Source of the DNA: Thermoleophilia bacterium
GTDB taxonomy: Bacteria > Actinomycetota > Thermoleophilia > Gaiellales > Gaiellaceae
DNA: 62,515 nt
NCBI GenBank assembly: GCA_025929895.1
Contig: JAICPI010000008.1
Span: forward strand, 1-62,515
Reading direction: 5' to 3'
Shown: positions 15,557 to 23,717 of the stretch, in pieces
Layout of the letters: the number at the start of each line of letters is the position of its first letter
Position numbering within the stretch: the first letter of the stretch is position 1
The notes under the pieces: model-generated
Seen by the model: only the letters and a program-made list of their open reading frames with translations
Database searches by the model: none
What the model was told of the DNA's origin: nothing
Made by a program: the position numbers and the translations under genes

Positions 15557-16078
15557 ATGACCGCAGCGACCTTCGCCGGCCTCCTCTCGGACGAGGAGCG
15601 GCTCCGCGTCTTCGCCGCGATCGCCCTCGGCGCGACCACGTCCGAAGACGTCGCCCGGGCAGCCCGCCTGGACGAGGACCGGGTCCGGACCGTGCTTCCG
15701 CGGCTCGTCACGGCCGGCCTGATCGATCGCGACAAGGGCCTCCGCGTGCGGCTCGAGTCGCTCGACGAGGCGTCGCGCGACCGGCCGCCGAGGCAGCGCG
15801 AGCTGCCCGGCGCGACCGACGACCAGGCTGCGGTGCTGCGCAACTTCGTCGAGGAGGGCCGCCTTCGCTCGCTGCCTGCCCGTGCCGCGCTGCGGCGGGT
15901 CGTGCTCGAATACCTCGCCGACCGCTTCGAGCCGGGACGGGCGTACGCGGAGCGCGAGGTCAACGAGCTGCTCGGCGCGTTCCACGACGACTACGCCACG
16001 CTGCGCCGCCTGCTCGTGGACGAACGGCTCCTCGAGCGTTCCGGCGGCGTCTACCGCCGCCGCTCCTCGACCGGCTAG
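15557..16078 (+). CDS. Winged-helix regulator with DUF2087 domain
   Basis: A 173-residue protein. Residues 8-65 form an ArsR-like winged helix (LLSDEERLRVFAAIALGATTS, then DEDRVRTVLPRLVTAGLID). Residues 95-168 are a DUF2087 domain, recognisable by the EYLADRFEPGRAYAEREVN and DDYATLRRLLVDERLLER segments. DUF2087 proteins are small cytoplasmic transcription factors or RNA-associated proteins of unclear role. Divergent from purL; ten bases upstream of the DMT exporter gene, so it may control either. The ligand is unknown. Confidence 0.8.
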   Translation: MTAATFAGLLSDEERLRVFAAIALGATTSEDVARAARLDEDRVRTVLPRLVTAGLIDRDKGLRVRLESLDEASRDRPPRQRELPGATDDQAAVLRNFVEEGRLRSLPARAALRRVVLEYLADRFEPGRAYAEREVNELLGAFHDDYATLRRLLVDERLLERSGGVYRRRSSTG

Positions 16079-16088
16079 CAGCGCGCGC

Positions 16089-16985
16089 GTGCGCGCGTAC
16101 CTGACCCTGCTGCTCACGCTCGCCGCCATCTGGGGCGCCTCGTACATGTTCATCGAGATCGCGCTCCGCGACCTCGAGCCGACGACGATGATGGCCGGGC
16201 GGCTGGTGATCGCCGCGATCTTCCTCGTCGGGCTGATGGCGTGGCGCGGCTTGCTCGGCCGGCTCCGCCGCGTCGGCCGGCGCGTGTTCGCGCTCGGGTT
16301 GATCAACAGCGCGCTGCCGTTCACGCTGATCGCCTGGGGTCAGAAGCACATCGACTCCGGCGTCGCGGCGATCGCGAACGCGACGGTGCCGCTGTTCGTC
16401 GCCGTCCTCGCGATCTGGCTCGCGCACAGCGAGCGCGCGACCGGGCTTCGCGTCGTGGGGATCGTGCTCGGCCTCGTCGGGGTCGGCGTTCTCACCGGCG
16501 CACAGCCGGAGGTCGACGCCTGGGCGGTGATCGGGACGCTCGCGGTCGTCGCCGCATCGGTCAGCTACGCGCTCGCCGGCCTGCTGCTCCAGCGCCAGAC
16601 CGAGCGGGTCGACACGATCACGCTCTCGACCGCGACGACGATCGGCGCGACGCTCGCGCTGCTGCCGTTCGGAATCGCGCAGGCGCCCGGCGAGCTCCCG
16701 GGCTGGGAGGCGAGCGCGTCGGTGCTCGCGCTCGGGCTCGCGGGCACGGGCCTCGGCATCCTCATGTTCATGAAGATGATCGGCGACTTCGGCACCTTCC
16801 GCGCCGGCCTCGTCACGTACCTGATGCCCGTCACGGCGCTCCTCTACGGCGCGTTCCTGCTCGACGAGACGATCACAGCGCTGATGCTCGTGGGGATGGC
16901 GCTGGTCCTGAGCGGCGTCGCGCTCGGTTCCGGGCTCCTCCGGCCGAGCGCCGAGCCGGACGCCGTCGAGCCCGCGCGCCCGTGA
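16089..16985 (+). CDS. EamA/DMT family transporter
   Basis: A 298-residue membrane protein with ten predicted helices in two EamA repeats, beginning LLLTLAAIWGASYMFIEIALR with the family's WG-S motif and containing SALPFTLIAWGQKHI at the end of the first half-repeat. DMT proteins export amino acids, nucleosides or other metabolites. The GTG start at 16089 follows the regulator stop by 10 bases. The stop overlaps the next gene as GTGA, so the three genes probably form one operon. Confidence 0.85.
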   Translation: MRAYLTLLLTLAAIWGASYMFIEIALRDLEPTTMMAGRLVIAAIFLVGLMAWRGLLGRLRRVGRRVFALGLINSALPFTLIAWGQKHIDSGVAAIANATVPLFVAVLAIWLAHSERATGLRVVGIVLGLVGVGVLTGAQPEVDAWAVIGTLAVVAASVSYALAGLLLQRQTERVDTITLSTATTIGATLALLPFGIAQAPGELPGWEASASVLALGLAGTGLGILMFMKMIGDFGTFRAGLVTYLMPVTALLYGAFLLDETITALMLVGMALVLSGVALGSGLLRPSAEPDAVEPARP

Positions 16986-17491
16986 GCGTCGCGATCCGGC
17001 GAGCGCGCCGAGAGGACGTCGACTTCCTCGTCGAGCTGACGACGCACGAGGAGGTCGACCCGTTCCTGTCGGCCCGTCGCGCGACGACCTGGGAGGAAGT
17101 GCTGGCCGAGATCGAGCGCTCCGAGAACGAGCCGGAGGACTTCGGCCGCTTCGTCGTCGAGGTCGACGGCGAGCGCGCGGGCGTGATGGGCTTCGAAGTC
17201 GGCAACCGCCGCAGCCGGATCGCACGTCTCGGCGGGCTCGCGATCCACCCGGGCTTCCGCGGCCGCAGGGTCTCCGACGAGGCGGCCAGGATCTTCCAGC
17301 GCCACCTGCTGCTCGAGCTCGGCTACCACCGGCTCGAGCTCGAGATCTACGGCTTCAACGAGCGCGCGATGCGTCACGCCGAGCGTGCGGGGTTCGTGCG
17401 GGAGGGCGTGAAGCGCAAGGCGTACGACCGCCACGGCGAGTGGGTGGACGGCGTGCTCTACGGGCTGATCCGGGAGGACCTCCCGATCTAG
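16982..17491 (+). CDS. GNAT family N-acetyltransferase
   Basis: A 169-residue GNAT of the RimJ/RimL-like type. The acetyl-CoA loop is LAIHPGFRGRRVSDEAARIF near residue 80. The later ELEIYGFNERAMRHAERAGF motif matches the usual N-x-R-A-x-x-x-x-E-x-x-G-F signature. It transfers an acetyl group to an amine; the acceptor is unknown. Its start overlaps the DMT transporter stop (GTGA). Its stop shares CTAG with the convergent small membrane gene. Confidence 0.85.
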   Translation: MSVAIRRARREDVDFLVELTTHEEVDPFLSARRATTWEEVLAEIERSENEPEDFGRFVVEVDGERAGVMGFEVGNRRSRIARLGGLAIHPGFRGRRVSDEAARIFQRHLLLELGYHRLELEIYGFNERAMRHAERAGFVREGVKRKAYDRHGEWVDGVLYGLIREDLPI

Positions 17492-17790
17492 CGCCCGGGC
17501 AGCGAGCGCTGGAGCTTCTCGAGGAAGAAGAGCACCGCCAGGAAGAGGTACGTCATCGTCGGCAGGAAGACGCAGAAGAGCGCGGCTGCCGTCACCGATG
17601 CCCCCTCGCCGTCCCCGATCACCCGGCCGACGAGCCTCGGCAGGAGGGCGAGCGCCAAGAAGGCCGCGACCACGTGCGCGCAGATCTGGACGGCGCCGGT
17701 CGGCCGACGCTCGCCGAGCCGGACGTAGACCCAGAGCGCGAGCACGCCGCCGCCGACGACGAGCGCGTGCACGAGCAGCTGCTTGCTCAC
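17488..17790 (-). CDS. Small three-helix membrane protein, paralogue of the protein at 29136-29438
   Basis: About 100 residues with three to four hydrophobic stretches. The pattern is helix, WVYVRLGERRPTGAVQI loop, helix, then LPTMTYLFLAVLFFLEKLQR at the end. The protein at 29136-29438 has the same length, the same W-x-V-R-x-G-x-x-P-x-G loop and the same ending (LPILTFAFLTSLWVMKVF). The start GTG at 17788-17790 overlaps the upstream stop as GTGA; a second GTG two codons earlier is possible. Function unknown. Confidence 0.6.
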   Translation of the reverse strand: MSKQLLVHALVVGGGVLALWVYVRLGERRPTGAVQICAHVVAAFLALALLPRLVGRVIGDGEGASVTAAALFCVFLPTMTYLFLAVLFFLEKLQRSLPGR

Positions 17791-18029
17791 GGGCACGCCT
17801 CGGCGCCGACGGCTCTCAGGCCCATGACCTCCACGGTCGCGCCGGGGTTCGCCTCCCGCCAGCCCTCGAGGTGCGAGTCGAGCTCGGCACGTCCGCCGTC
17901 GGCGAAGGAGCCGAGGACGCCGACGTCGGCCTCGGTCTCGCTCGCCTGCCGCGTGACGAGATCGACGCGGCGGTCGAGGAAGCGAAGGAGCTCGCCGAGG
18001 CGGGTCGGATCGTCGACGCGGATCCTCAC
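17787..18029 (-). CDS. Small protein of unknown function
   Basis: An 80-residue soluble protein beginning VRIRVDDPTRLGELLRFLDR. The strand-helix opening followed by LVTRQASETEADVGVLGSF looks like a small alpha-beta domain. The start GTG overlaps the upstream stop (GTGA) and the end overlaps the next start, so three small genes (18181 down to 17488) are translationally coupled. I do not recognise the family. Confidence 0.55.
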   Translation of the reverse strand: MRIRVDDPTRLGELLRFLDRRVDLVTRQASETEADVGVLGSFADGGRAELDSHLEGWREANPGATVEVMGLRAVGAEACP

Positions 18030-18181
18030 AGCAGGATCCGCAGCGCGATCGCCGGGGGGCAGTCGTGCTCGAGCAGCTCGACCGCGCGATGGAGGTCGAC
18101 GTCGGTCCGATCGGCGAGGATCATCGCCTCGCGCTCGGGGTAGCCCGCGCGAATCAGTTCCTCGTAGCGCCAACCGAGCAC
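18026..18181 (-). CDS. 51-residue helical protein of unknown function
   Basis: A short protein beginning LGWRYEELIRAGYPEREAMI and containing LADRTDVDLHRAVELL; it appears all helical and soluble. The GTG start at 18179-18181 has a good ribosome site (GAGAGGAG, 6 bases before). It is the first gene of a three-gene overlapping set. The conserved look of the Tyr-Glu-Glu-Leu-x-x-Ala-Gly-Tyr stretch suggests a real small family, but no function can be given. Confidence 0.6.
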   Translation of the reverse strand: MLGWRYEELIRAGYPEREAMILADRTDVDLHRAVELLEHDCPPAIALRILL

Positions 18182-18312
18182 GAACCGCTCCTCTCTTCGG
18201 ATGTCCGTCTGGATGATCGATCGCCTCCAGGTGTAGCCAAGCGCGGCACGACCGACTTCCGCGCCGCCGGTTCGGCTAACCCGGCCGGACGAACGACCAG
18301 GACCTAGCCTTC

Positions 18313-18335
18313 GATGGGCCTTTCGGCCCATTGCG
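18313..18335. other. Hairpin in the divergent region upstream of the first response regulator
   Basis: ATGGGCC and GGCCCAT pair around a TTTC loop, extended by a wobble and one further pair. It lies in the 221-base gap between a small gene on the minus strand and the response regulator on the plus strand. That gap also holds a CGGTTCGGC sequence (18268-18276) that recurs in the palindrome upstream of flp. No promoter with both hexamers was clear. Confidence 0.35.
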
Positions 18336-18402
18336 CTTGGGCACCGCGACGATCAGGATCGCGGCGAGGGGATCGAACGGCGAGGGGGAGGCGGGTACTG
18401 CG

Positions 18403-19014
18403 GTGTCGATCAAGGTCCTGATTGCGGACGACCATCGTCTGATCCTGAGCGCGGTCCGGCGCGCGCTCGCGGCGGCCGACGACATCGAGATCGTCGCCGA
18501 GGCGCGCCGCGGCAGCCAGGTGCTGCCGCTCGTGCACCAGGAGCAACCGGACGTGTGTCTGCTCGACGTTCGGATGCCGGAGATGGACGGCCTGACGTGC
18601 GCCGAGCGGATCCGTGAGGCCGCGCCCGACACGCGCGTCGTGATGCTCTCGGCGTCGGCCGAGCCGGAGTCAGCGGACGAGGCGCTCGTTCGCGGCGCGG
18701 ACGCGTACGTCGCGAAGTCCGTCGACCCGCAGGAGCTCGCAACTGCGCTCCGGCGCGTCAACGACGGCGAGTCGTTCCGGCTCGGCGTCGCGGAGCCGGG
18801 GGCGCGCGAGGACGCTGCGGGCCTGACGGAGCGCGAGCTCTCGATTCTCCAGGCGGTCGCGCGTGGGCTCTCGAATCAGGCGATCAGCGGCGAGCTGTGG
18901 ATCACCGAGCAGACCGTGAAGTTCCACCTGACGAACATCTACCGCAAGCTCGAGGTCAGCAGCCGCGCGGAGGCTGCGCGCTACGCGCTCAGCCGCGGCA
19001 TCGCGGCGGCCTGA
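18403..19014 (+). CDS. NarL/LuxR-type response regulator
   Basis: A 203-residue two-domain regulator. The receiver (residues 1-120) has the acidic pair DD at 9-10, phospho-acceptor D55 in LLDVRMPE, the switch residue in MLSAS and K in VAKSVD. The LuxR-type helix-turn-helix (about 140-200) ends TVKFHLTNIYRKLEVSSRAE. The GTG start at 18403 is chosen because the receiver begins SIKVLIADDHR right after it. It converges on a histidine kinase gene, overlapping by 34 bases; that kinase is the natural partner. Close to the tad pilus locus. Confidence 0.92.
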   Translation: MSIKVLIADDHRLILSAVRRALAAADDIEIVAEARRGSQVLPLVHQEQPDVCLLDVRMPEMDGLTCAERIREAAPDTRVVMLSASAEPESADEALVRGADAYVAKSVDPQELATALRRVNDGESFRLGVAEPGAREDAAGLTERELSILQAVARGLSNQAISGELWITEQTVKFHLTNIYRKLEVSSRAEAARYALSRGIAAA

Positions 19015-19694
19015 ACCGGCGCGTCGGAGGGCCGCCAGCGCGGGATCGTCGCCCGCACGGTCGTCGGCCCGCCCTCGCCGCTGACGAGGTCGAGGACCCC
19101 GCCGAGCAGGCGCACCCGCTCCTGCATCCCGGCCAGTCCCAACCGCCCGGTTGCCGCACCTTCCCGCACGGTCCGTTCGACGTCGAACCCCCGCCCTGCG
19201 TCCGTGATCTCGACGCTCAGCAGCTCGGGCGCCGCGGTGACGCCGACGGACGCGACCGCGGCGCCGCTGTGGTGCCGGATGTTCCAGAGGGACTCCTGCA
19301 CGATCCGGAAGAGCGCGATTCGCTGGGACGGAGTGCAGTCGTCCACATCGCCGGCGACGCGCACCGTGACGGCGATGCCGTCGGCCTCCGCCTGATCCGC
19401 CTCCGCCTGCACGAGCGCCGCGAGCGGTCGGCTCAGTAGCTTCGTCGACTCGAGCGAGTGGGCGAGGTCACGCACGTCCGACTCGATCTCCGCGAGCAGG
19501 CCGAGCGAGTCGTCGATGCGCCCTCGGACGATCTCGGCCGGGGCGGTCCCCACCTGCGTGCGCAGGAGGCGCAGGTCGGCTGCGAGCACGGCGATCTCCT
19601 GGAGCGGGCCGTCGTGGAGGTCGTACCCGAGCCGAGCCAGCCGGCGTTCGGCCGCGCCCGTGCGTCCGTCCGTGTCGCCTGCCGCAGGTTCCAC
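18981..19694 (-). CDS. Soluble NarL-class (HisKA_3-type) histidine kinase
   Basis: A 237-residue kinase with no membrane helix and no recognised sensor domain. The dimerisation and phosphotransfer motif is GYDLHDGPLQEIAVLAADLR with His27. The ATPase domain has FRIVQESLWNIRHHSGA (N box), DAGRGF (G1) and GRLGLAGMQERVRLLGG (G2). The sensory input would have to come from another protein. The GTG start at 19692-19694 follows a TACAGT box by 6 bases. Its 3' end overlaps that of the response regulator by 34 bases in convergent orientation. Confidence 0.9.
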   Translation of the reverse strand: MEPAAGDTDGRTGAAERRLARLGYDLHDGPLQEIAVLAADLRLLRTQVGTAPAEIVRGRIDDSLGLLAEIESDVRDLAHSLESTKLLSRPLAALVQAEADQAEADGIAVTVRVAGDVDDCTPSQRIALFRIVQESLWNIRHHSGAAVASVGVTAAPELLSVEITDAGRGFDVERTVREGAATGRLGLAGMQERVRLLGGVLDLVSGEGGPTTVRATIPRWRPSDAPVQAAAMPRLSA

Positions 19695-19700
19695 TTGCGC

Positions 19701-19706
19701 ACTGTA
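19701..19706 (-). promoter_or_regulatory. -10 box TACAGT for the histidine kinase
   Basis: TACAGT on the minus strand, 6 bases from the GTG start, with no ribosome binding site; leaderless pattern. Confidence 0.5.
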
Positions 19707-19739
19707 GGTGCGTGGCCGCGCTTTGAGAACCCCCGCCGG

Positions 19740-20189
19740 CTAAGGATCGTCGCGCAGCGAGAGGCGCTCGCCCACGGCGATGCCGCGGGCCGATGCTTCT
19801 CCGGCCGCCAGCTCGAGCACGGCGCGCGCCCCCCGGCAGGCCGCCGCGCGCCAGGGCTTCACGGCGTCGGCGACGCGCAGGACGCGGAGCTCCCGGTCGA
19901 GGAAGACGACGTCGATCGGGAAGCGCATGAAGAACGTGTGGATCGAGGGCGACGGTCGCAGCAACAGCCCTTCGCCCGACGGAAGCCCTCGCCTGCCCAG
20001 CAAGCCGCGAAGCCGTGACAGCGCGGTGTCGGCGACCACGCAGCTCGGGCAGACGACCCGTCCGTCGAGCGTCGTGAGCACCTGAGGCGGTCCTGCCACC
20101 GGCGGAACCTCGCGCGCCGGCGGTGGACCCACCACTTGCGAAGGTCTAGTGCTCGCCAGACCTCTCGCGGGTTCCGGCAACGCGCGCAT
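19740..20189 (-). CDS. DUF192 family protein
   Basis: A 149-residue protein whose last 110 residues are a DUF192 domain: RLRGLLGRRGLPSGEGLLLR, then IHTFFMRFPIDVVFLDREL, then AVLELAAGEASARGI. The DUF192 fold is a small beta barrel of unknown function, seen in actinobacteria near secretion and tad-like pilus genes. A CPSC pair just before the domain may bind metal. The ATG at 20187-20189 has a weak upstream GAAGGGTGAG. A GTG about 37 codons further in would give a domain-only protein. Divergent from flp. Confidence 0.8.
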   Translation of the reverse strand: MRALPEPARGLASTRPSQVVGPPPAREVPPVAGPPQVLTTLDGRVVCPSCVVADTALSRLRGLLGRRGLPSGEGLLLRPSPSIHTFFMRFPIDVVFLDRELRVLRVADAVKPWRAAACRGARAVLELAAGEASARGIAVGERLSLRDDP

Positions 20190-20211
20190 CGTCTCACCCT
20201 TCGCTCATCCG

Positions 20212-20228
20212 CGCCGAACGGTTCGGCG
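20212..20228. promoter_or_regulatory. 17-bp palindrome upstream of flp, possible operator
   Basis: CGCCGAAC-G-GTTCGGCG is a perfect inverted repeat with 8-base arms, centred 35 bases before the flp start in the 65-base gap between two divergent genes. Such a site could bind a dimeric regulator controlling the pilus operon. One half (CGGTTCGGC) recurs at 18268-18276 upstream of the first response regulator. Confidence 0.5.
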
Positions 20229-20254
20229 GGTGGAGTGGAACAAGGGAGGTAGGG

Positions 20255-20464
20255 ATGTTCGAGCGGATGTCGCTCACGCTGGGCCGCCTGATGACGGTCA
20301 GCCTCGCCGACCTCAAGCGCGAGGACGGTCAGGGCGCGACGGAGTACGCGATGGTCGTCGGCTTCGTCATCGTCGGTCTCACGATCACGCTGGGCGTGCT
20401 CGGGACCAGCATCGAGAACTTCCTCGATCGGGTCGCCGACAAAATCGACCTGCTGGTGCCGTAA
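20255..20464 (+). CDS. flp: Flp/Fap-type class IVb pilin
   Basis: A 69-residue prepilin. The leader is residues 1-25, with cleavage expected after G25. The mature form begins QGATEYAMVV with Glu at +5 and Tyr at +6, as required by the TadV-type peptidase, and then a hydrophobic helix (VVGFVIVGLTITLGVLGTSI). It is the structural subunit of a tad pilus. A strong GGGAGGTAGGG ribosome site precedes the ATG. First gene of the tad operon. No prepilin peptidase gene lies in the window, so it must be elsewhere. Confidence 0.94.
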   Translation: MFERMSLTLGRLMTVSLADLKREDGQGATEYAMVVGFVIVGLTITLGVLGTSIENFLDRVADKIDLLVP

Positions 20465-20487
20465 AGCGGCTCTGGCGATCGGCAGTC

Positions 20488-20991
20488 ATGGGTTCCGGAG
20501 AGACCGAGCGGGATCGTTCGACGCAGCGTTTCTCCGGAACCACTGCCGCCGGCTCTCGGCTGCGTGGAGAGTCGGGGCAGGCCGCGGTCGAGTTCGGGCT
20601 GATCGTCCCGTTCCTCTGCGTGCTCGTGCTCGTCCTCGTGGACTTCGGCAAGGCGATGAACTACTGGCTCGACCTCAACCACGTCGCCGCGGAGGGCGCA
20701 CGCCGCGCGGCGGTCAATGCGTACCCGACGGCCGGCGAGTACCAGACGTACATTCGCAACCGGCTCGAGACGACGGAGCTCCAGACCGGCGGCACGAACT
20801 CGATCCCGAACGCCGCGACGATCTCGATCTGCCTCCCCGAGGGAGGCGACGTCGGCGACCCCGTCACCGTGAAGGTCGCCGTCGACTACCGCTGGATCCC
20901 GTTCATGAGCCACGCCGACTGGTCGCTCAACGGGTCGGCGACGATGCGCCTCGAGCAGCAGGCGGACTTCTCGGGGGTGGGGACGTGCTGA
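20488..20991 (+). CDS. TadE-like minor pseudopilin
   Basis: A 167-residue protein. The TadE signature GESGQAAVEFGLIVPFLCVL begins near residue 27, with the G-Q-A-A-V-E-F pattern, followed by a single membrane helix and then NHVAAEGARRAAVNA, typical of TadE/TadF proteins. The remaining 95 residues are an exported domain. It is processed like a pilin and is thought to act in pilus assembly. The ATG at 20488 follows flp by 23 bases. Its stop overlaps the start of tadG by 7 bases. Confidence 0.88.
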   Translation: MGSGETERDRSTQRFSGTTAAGSRLRGESGQAAVEFGLIVPFLCVLVLVLVDFGKAMNYWLDLNHVAAEGARRAAVNAYPTAGEYQTYIRNRLETTELQTGGTNSIPNAATISICLPEGGDVGDPVTVKVAVDYRWIPFMSHADWSLNGSATMRLEQQADFSGVGTC

Positions 20992-22910
20992 ACGCCCGCG
21001 CGCTCGCCTCCGACGAGCACGGCGGCATCCTCGTGCTCGGCGGGCTGCTGCTGCCCTTTCTCATCCTGCTGATCGCGCTCTCCGTCGACATCGGCAACTG
21101 GTGGGTGCACAAGCGCCACCTCCAGCTCCAGGTCGACGCAGCGGCGCTCGCAGGAGGTGGCCTCTTCGGCGAGTGCTTCTCGAACCCGTCGGGCGCGAAC
21201 GCCGCGATCCAGAACGAGGCGACGAAGTACTCGGGCTCGCCCGGCGCGACGTACAACGGCCAGGTCGGCGGGACGAACCAGGGCGCGATCACGATGCTCT
21301 ACCAGAGCAAGACCTTCGCGGTGGGGGGCCCGGGGCCCGACGACACCGAGACGCTTCCGCCCTGCGACACGGCCAGCTTCATGTTCGACGTGAAAGGCAC
21401 GGAGGCGAACCTCCCGCTGCTCTTCGACTTCCCCGGGCTCGACTTCGTGCAGTCGATCAACGCGCAGGCGCGCGTGCAGCTGAAGACGGTGCAGGTGCAG
21501 GAGGGCATGCTCCCCGTCGCCGTCCCCGACCTCAGGTTCAACTACGCCTTCGCGACCTTCGTGAACGAGGCGACCGGGGCAGTGCTCGCAACGTCGCAGC
21601 TTCAGAAGACCGGCACGTCGAACGGCCTCCAGCTGTGGTCGTCCATCGCGCCCGTCGACGTCCCGATCGTCGGGAGCTCGATCGGCGTCCGGCTGCGCCT
21701 CGTCGGCGGCAGCGACCCGACGTCGCCCTGCGGGCAGCTCTACACGGAGTGCTACGACCTCGCCTCCGGGAACGGGGTCGTCCACATCCGCGGCTGGGCG
21801 GCGCTCGTGGCGCCCGAGGCGCGGAACGTCTGGCTCCTGCCCGGGACGTGCGCGCCCGACGCCTACTTCGCGGTCGGCGCCTGCAGCGCCGGGCTGCAGG
21901 CCGAGGTCGACCTCGGCCCGACCCATCCCTTGACCGGGTCGGGCGTGATCGCGGACGTCTGGGCGTCCGTCGGCGGCGCGGGGCACTACTCGCTCACGCC
22001 GTCCGGCACGAGCGGCCTCGTCACCTGGTCGGCGCCGAGCGGCGTCCCGCTGGGCGGCGGTGGGCCGCACAACGTCTCGCTGCACTGGAGCTGGGAGCTG
22101 CAGACGGGGACGTGGAACGGGCTCGCGTGCACCGACCGCAACACCAACCCCTGCAAGGCGACGGGCTCGTTCGGGACGGTTCAGCGCGGCATGGTCGCCT
22201 TCCCCGACAACTCGGGGCCCGTGCAGCGCGTCCAGGTCTACGAGTCGGGTGTCAGCACGTCGGGTGCGAACTCCTTCGCGCAGGGCTCGACGCACACGCT
22301 CGGGGTCGGCATCGCCGTGACGGGGAGCCTCCAGGTGCAGTCCGAGGCGAGCGACCCCGTCGTCGAGCTGCGGGTCACGGGCAGCCAGAACCAGTCGATC
22401 GACTGCGACCCGGCCTACGCGAATCTCCGCGAGGAGATCGAGAACGGCTGCGGCCCGGCCTACGAGATCAACTCGGGCCTGTCGTGTCCGGCGTACAACG
22501 CCCTCTGGGGCCTGCCGGAGCCGTGGAACTGCGTCAAGACCCAGACCGGAGGCGCGGTCGGCCAGGTCGAGCACGGCCTGAAGGACCGGATCCTCGGCGG
22601 CGCGAACACCTGCACCGCGCCGATCAACTGGCCGAACTACAGCATCGGCGACCCGCGGCTCGTGCCGCTGATCATCACGCCGTTCGGCAGCTTCGGCGGG
22701 ACGGGCAACGACATCATCCCGGTGATCGACTTCGGCGTGTTCTACGTCGTCGGCTGGTCCGGCGACCCCTGCCCCGGCGCGCACCCCGTGCCGAAGGGCT
22801 ACATCGCCGGCCACTTCGTCAAGTACGCCGCGCCGAACCCGCACGGAGCGGGCGACGCGGTCTGCAATCCCGATTCACTCACGCCATGCGTCGCGGTGAT
22901 GACGCGCTAG
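20985..22910 (+). CDS. TadG-like pilus assembly protein
   Basis: A 641-residue protein with one N-terminal membrane helix (GGLLLPFLILLIALSVDIG), then NWWVHKRHLQLQVDAAALAG, which is the Tad_G/TadE-like opening. A long exported beta-rich region of some 590 residues follows, with Gly/Ser/Thr-rich stretches and about eighteen cysteines in scattered pairs, so disulfides are likely outside the cell. There is no von Willebrand factor domain, unlike many TadG proteins; in this locus a vWA domain occurs instead in the TadB protein. Translationally coupled to tadE. Confidence 0.82.
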   Translation: MLNARALASDEHGGILVLGGLLLPFLILLIALSVDIGNWWVHKRHLQLQVDAAALAGGGLFGECFSNPSGANAAIQNEATKYSGSPGATYNGQVGGTNQGAITMLYQSKTFAVGGPGPDDTETLPPCDTASFMFDVKGTEANLPLLFDFPGLDFVQSINAQARVQLKTVQVQEGMLPVAVPDLRFNYAFATFVNEATGAVLATSQLQKTGTSNGLQLWSSIAPVDVPIVGSSIGVRLRLVGGSDPTSPCGQLYTECYDLASGNGVVHIRGWAALVAPEARNVWLLPGTCAPDAYFAVGACSAGLQAEVDLGPTHPLTGSGVIADVWASVGGAGHYSLTPSGTSGLVTWSAPSGVPLGGGGPHNVSLHWSWELQTGTWNGLACTDRNTNPCKATGSFGTVQRGMVAFPDNSGPVQRVQVYESGVSTSGANSFAQGSTHTLGVGIAVTGSLQVQSEASDPVVELRVTGSQNQSIDCDPAYANLREEIENGCGPAYEINSGLSCPAYNALWGLPEPWNCVKTQTGGAVGQVEHGLKDRILGGANTCTAPINWPNYSIGDPRLVPLIITPFGSFGGTGNDIIPVIDFGVFYVVGWSGDPCPGAHPVPKGYIAGHFVKYAAPNPHGAGDAVCNPDSLTPCVAVMTR

Positions 22911-22925
22911 CAACCGGAGGACACC

Positions 22926-23717
22926 ATGGAACTCGCACACAAGCTCGTCTCGACGCGGAAGGGAACCCTCCTCGTCGCCCTGGTCGCGGCGCTGCTCGCG
23001 GCCGTCATGATCATCTTCTATCTCAGCAGCTACCGCTCGAGCCTCGAGGCGCAGGGTGCGCTCGTCACCGTCCTCGTCGCCGGCGACAACATCCCGAAGG
23101 GGACGTCGGGCAACGTGCTCGCGTCGAAGGGCCTCTACACGGCGACGACGATGCGCGAGAGCCAGCTGCGCGAGGGCGCGATCAGCGATCCCGCCAGCCT
23201 GCGCGGAACCGTCGCGGCGCAGGAGATCTTCGAGGGCGCGCAGCTGACCGAGGCCGACTTCACCGCGGCGGGCGACTCGCTCGCGGCCACGCTCACCGAA
23301 TCCGAGCGGGTCATCTCGGTGCCACTCGACTCGGCGCACGGGCTGATCGGAGCGATCGAGGCCGGAAACCGCGTCGACGTGTACGCCGGGTTCAACGTGA
23401 TCCCGCTCGACCGGAGTGGAACGCCGATCAACGGCGGCCAGGCCCGGCCGATGCTGCGGCTGATCATGTCGGATGTGCCCGTGCTGGCAGTCGGCGACAA
23501 GGCCTCGTCGAGCACCAGCTCGACGAACGTCAGCCTCGGCGTCGACGACGTCAAGGCGGCCGAGCTCGCGTTCGCGGTCGACAACGGGAAGGTGTGGCTC
23601 GCGCTTCGTCCCAGCGCGGGCGCGGCGCCGTCCAGGCCGGGCCTCGTCACGGTCGAGACGATGCTGCTCGGGATCCCGCCCGTGAAGGTCCTGAGGTCGC
23701 TCGGAGGCGACGAGTGA
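22926..23717 (+). CDS. cpaB: Flp pilus assembly protein CpaB/RcpC
   Basis: A 263-residue protein with an N-terminal membrane helix (LLVALVAALLAAVMIIFYL) and a SAF-type domain beginning TVLVAGDNIPKGTSG. A RcpC/CpaB region contains VISVPLDSAHGLIGAIEAGNR, followed by VDVYAG. In diderms it stabilises the secretin; here, in a probable monoderm, it likely scaffolds the pilus in the wall, perhaps binding glycans through SAF. A CCGGAGG ribosome site precedes the ATG. The stop overlaps the next start as GTGA. Confidence 0.88.
   Translation: MELAHKLVSTRKGTLLVALVAALLAAVMIIFYLSSYRSSLEAQGALVTVLVAGDNIPKGTSGNVLASKGLYTATTMRESQLREGAISDPASLRGTVAAQEIFEGAQLTEADFTAAGDSLAATLTESERVISVPLDSAHGLIGAIEAGNRVDVYAGFNVIPLDRSGTPINGGQARPMLRLIMSDVPVLAVGDKASSSTSSTNVSLGVDDVKAAELAFAVDNGKVWLALRPSAGAAPSRPGLVTVETMLLGIPPVKVLRSLGGDE

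Noticed and set aside
20886-22844. A 650-codon open frame antisense to tadG and other long antisense frames (for example over 37709-39901 and 38671-40000)
   Set aside because: They mirror real genes, have arginine/proline/alanine-rich composition with no motifs, and arise because stop codons are rare in antisense frames of very GC-rich genes.
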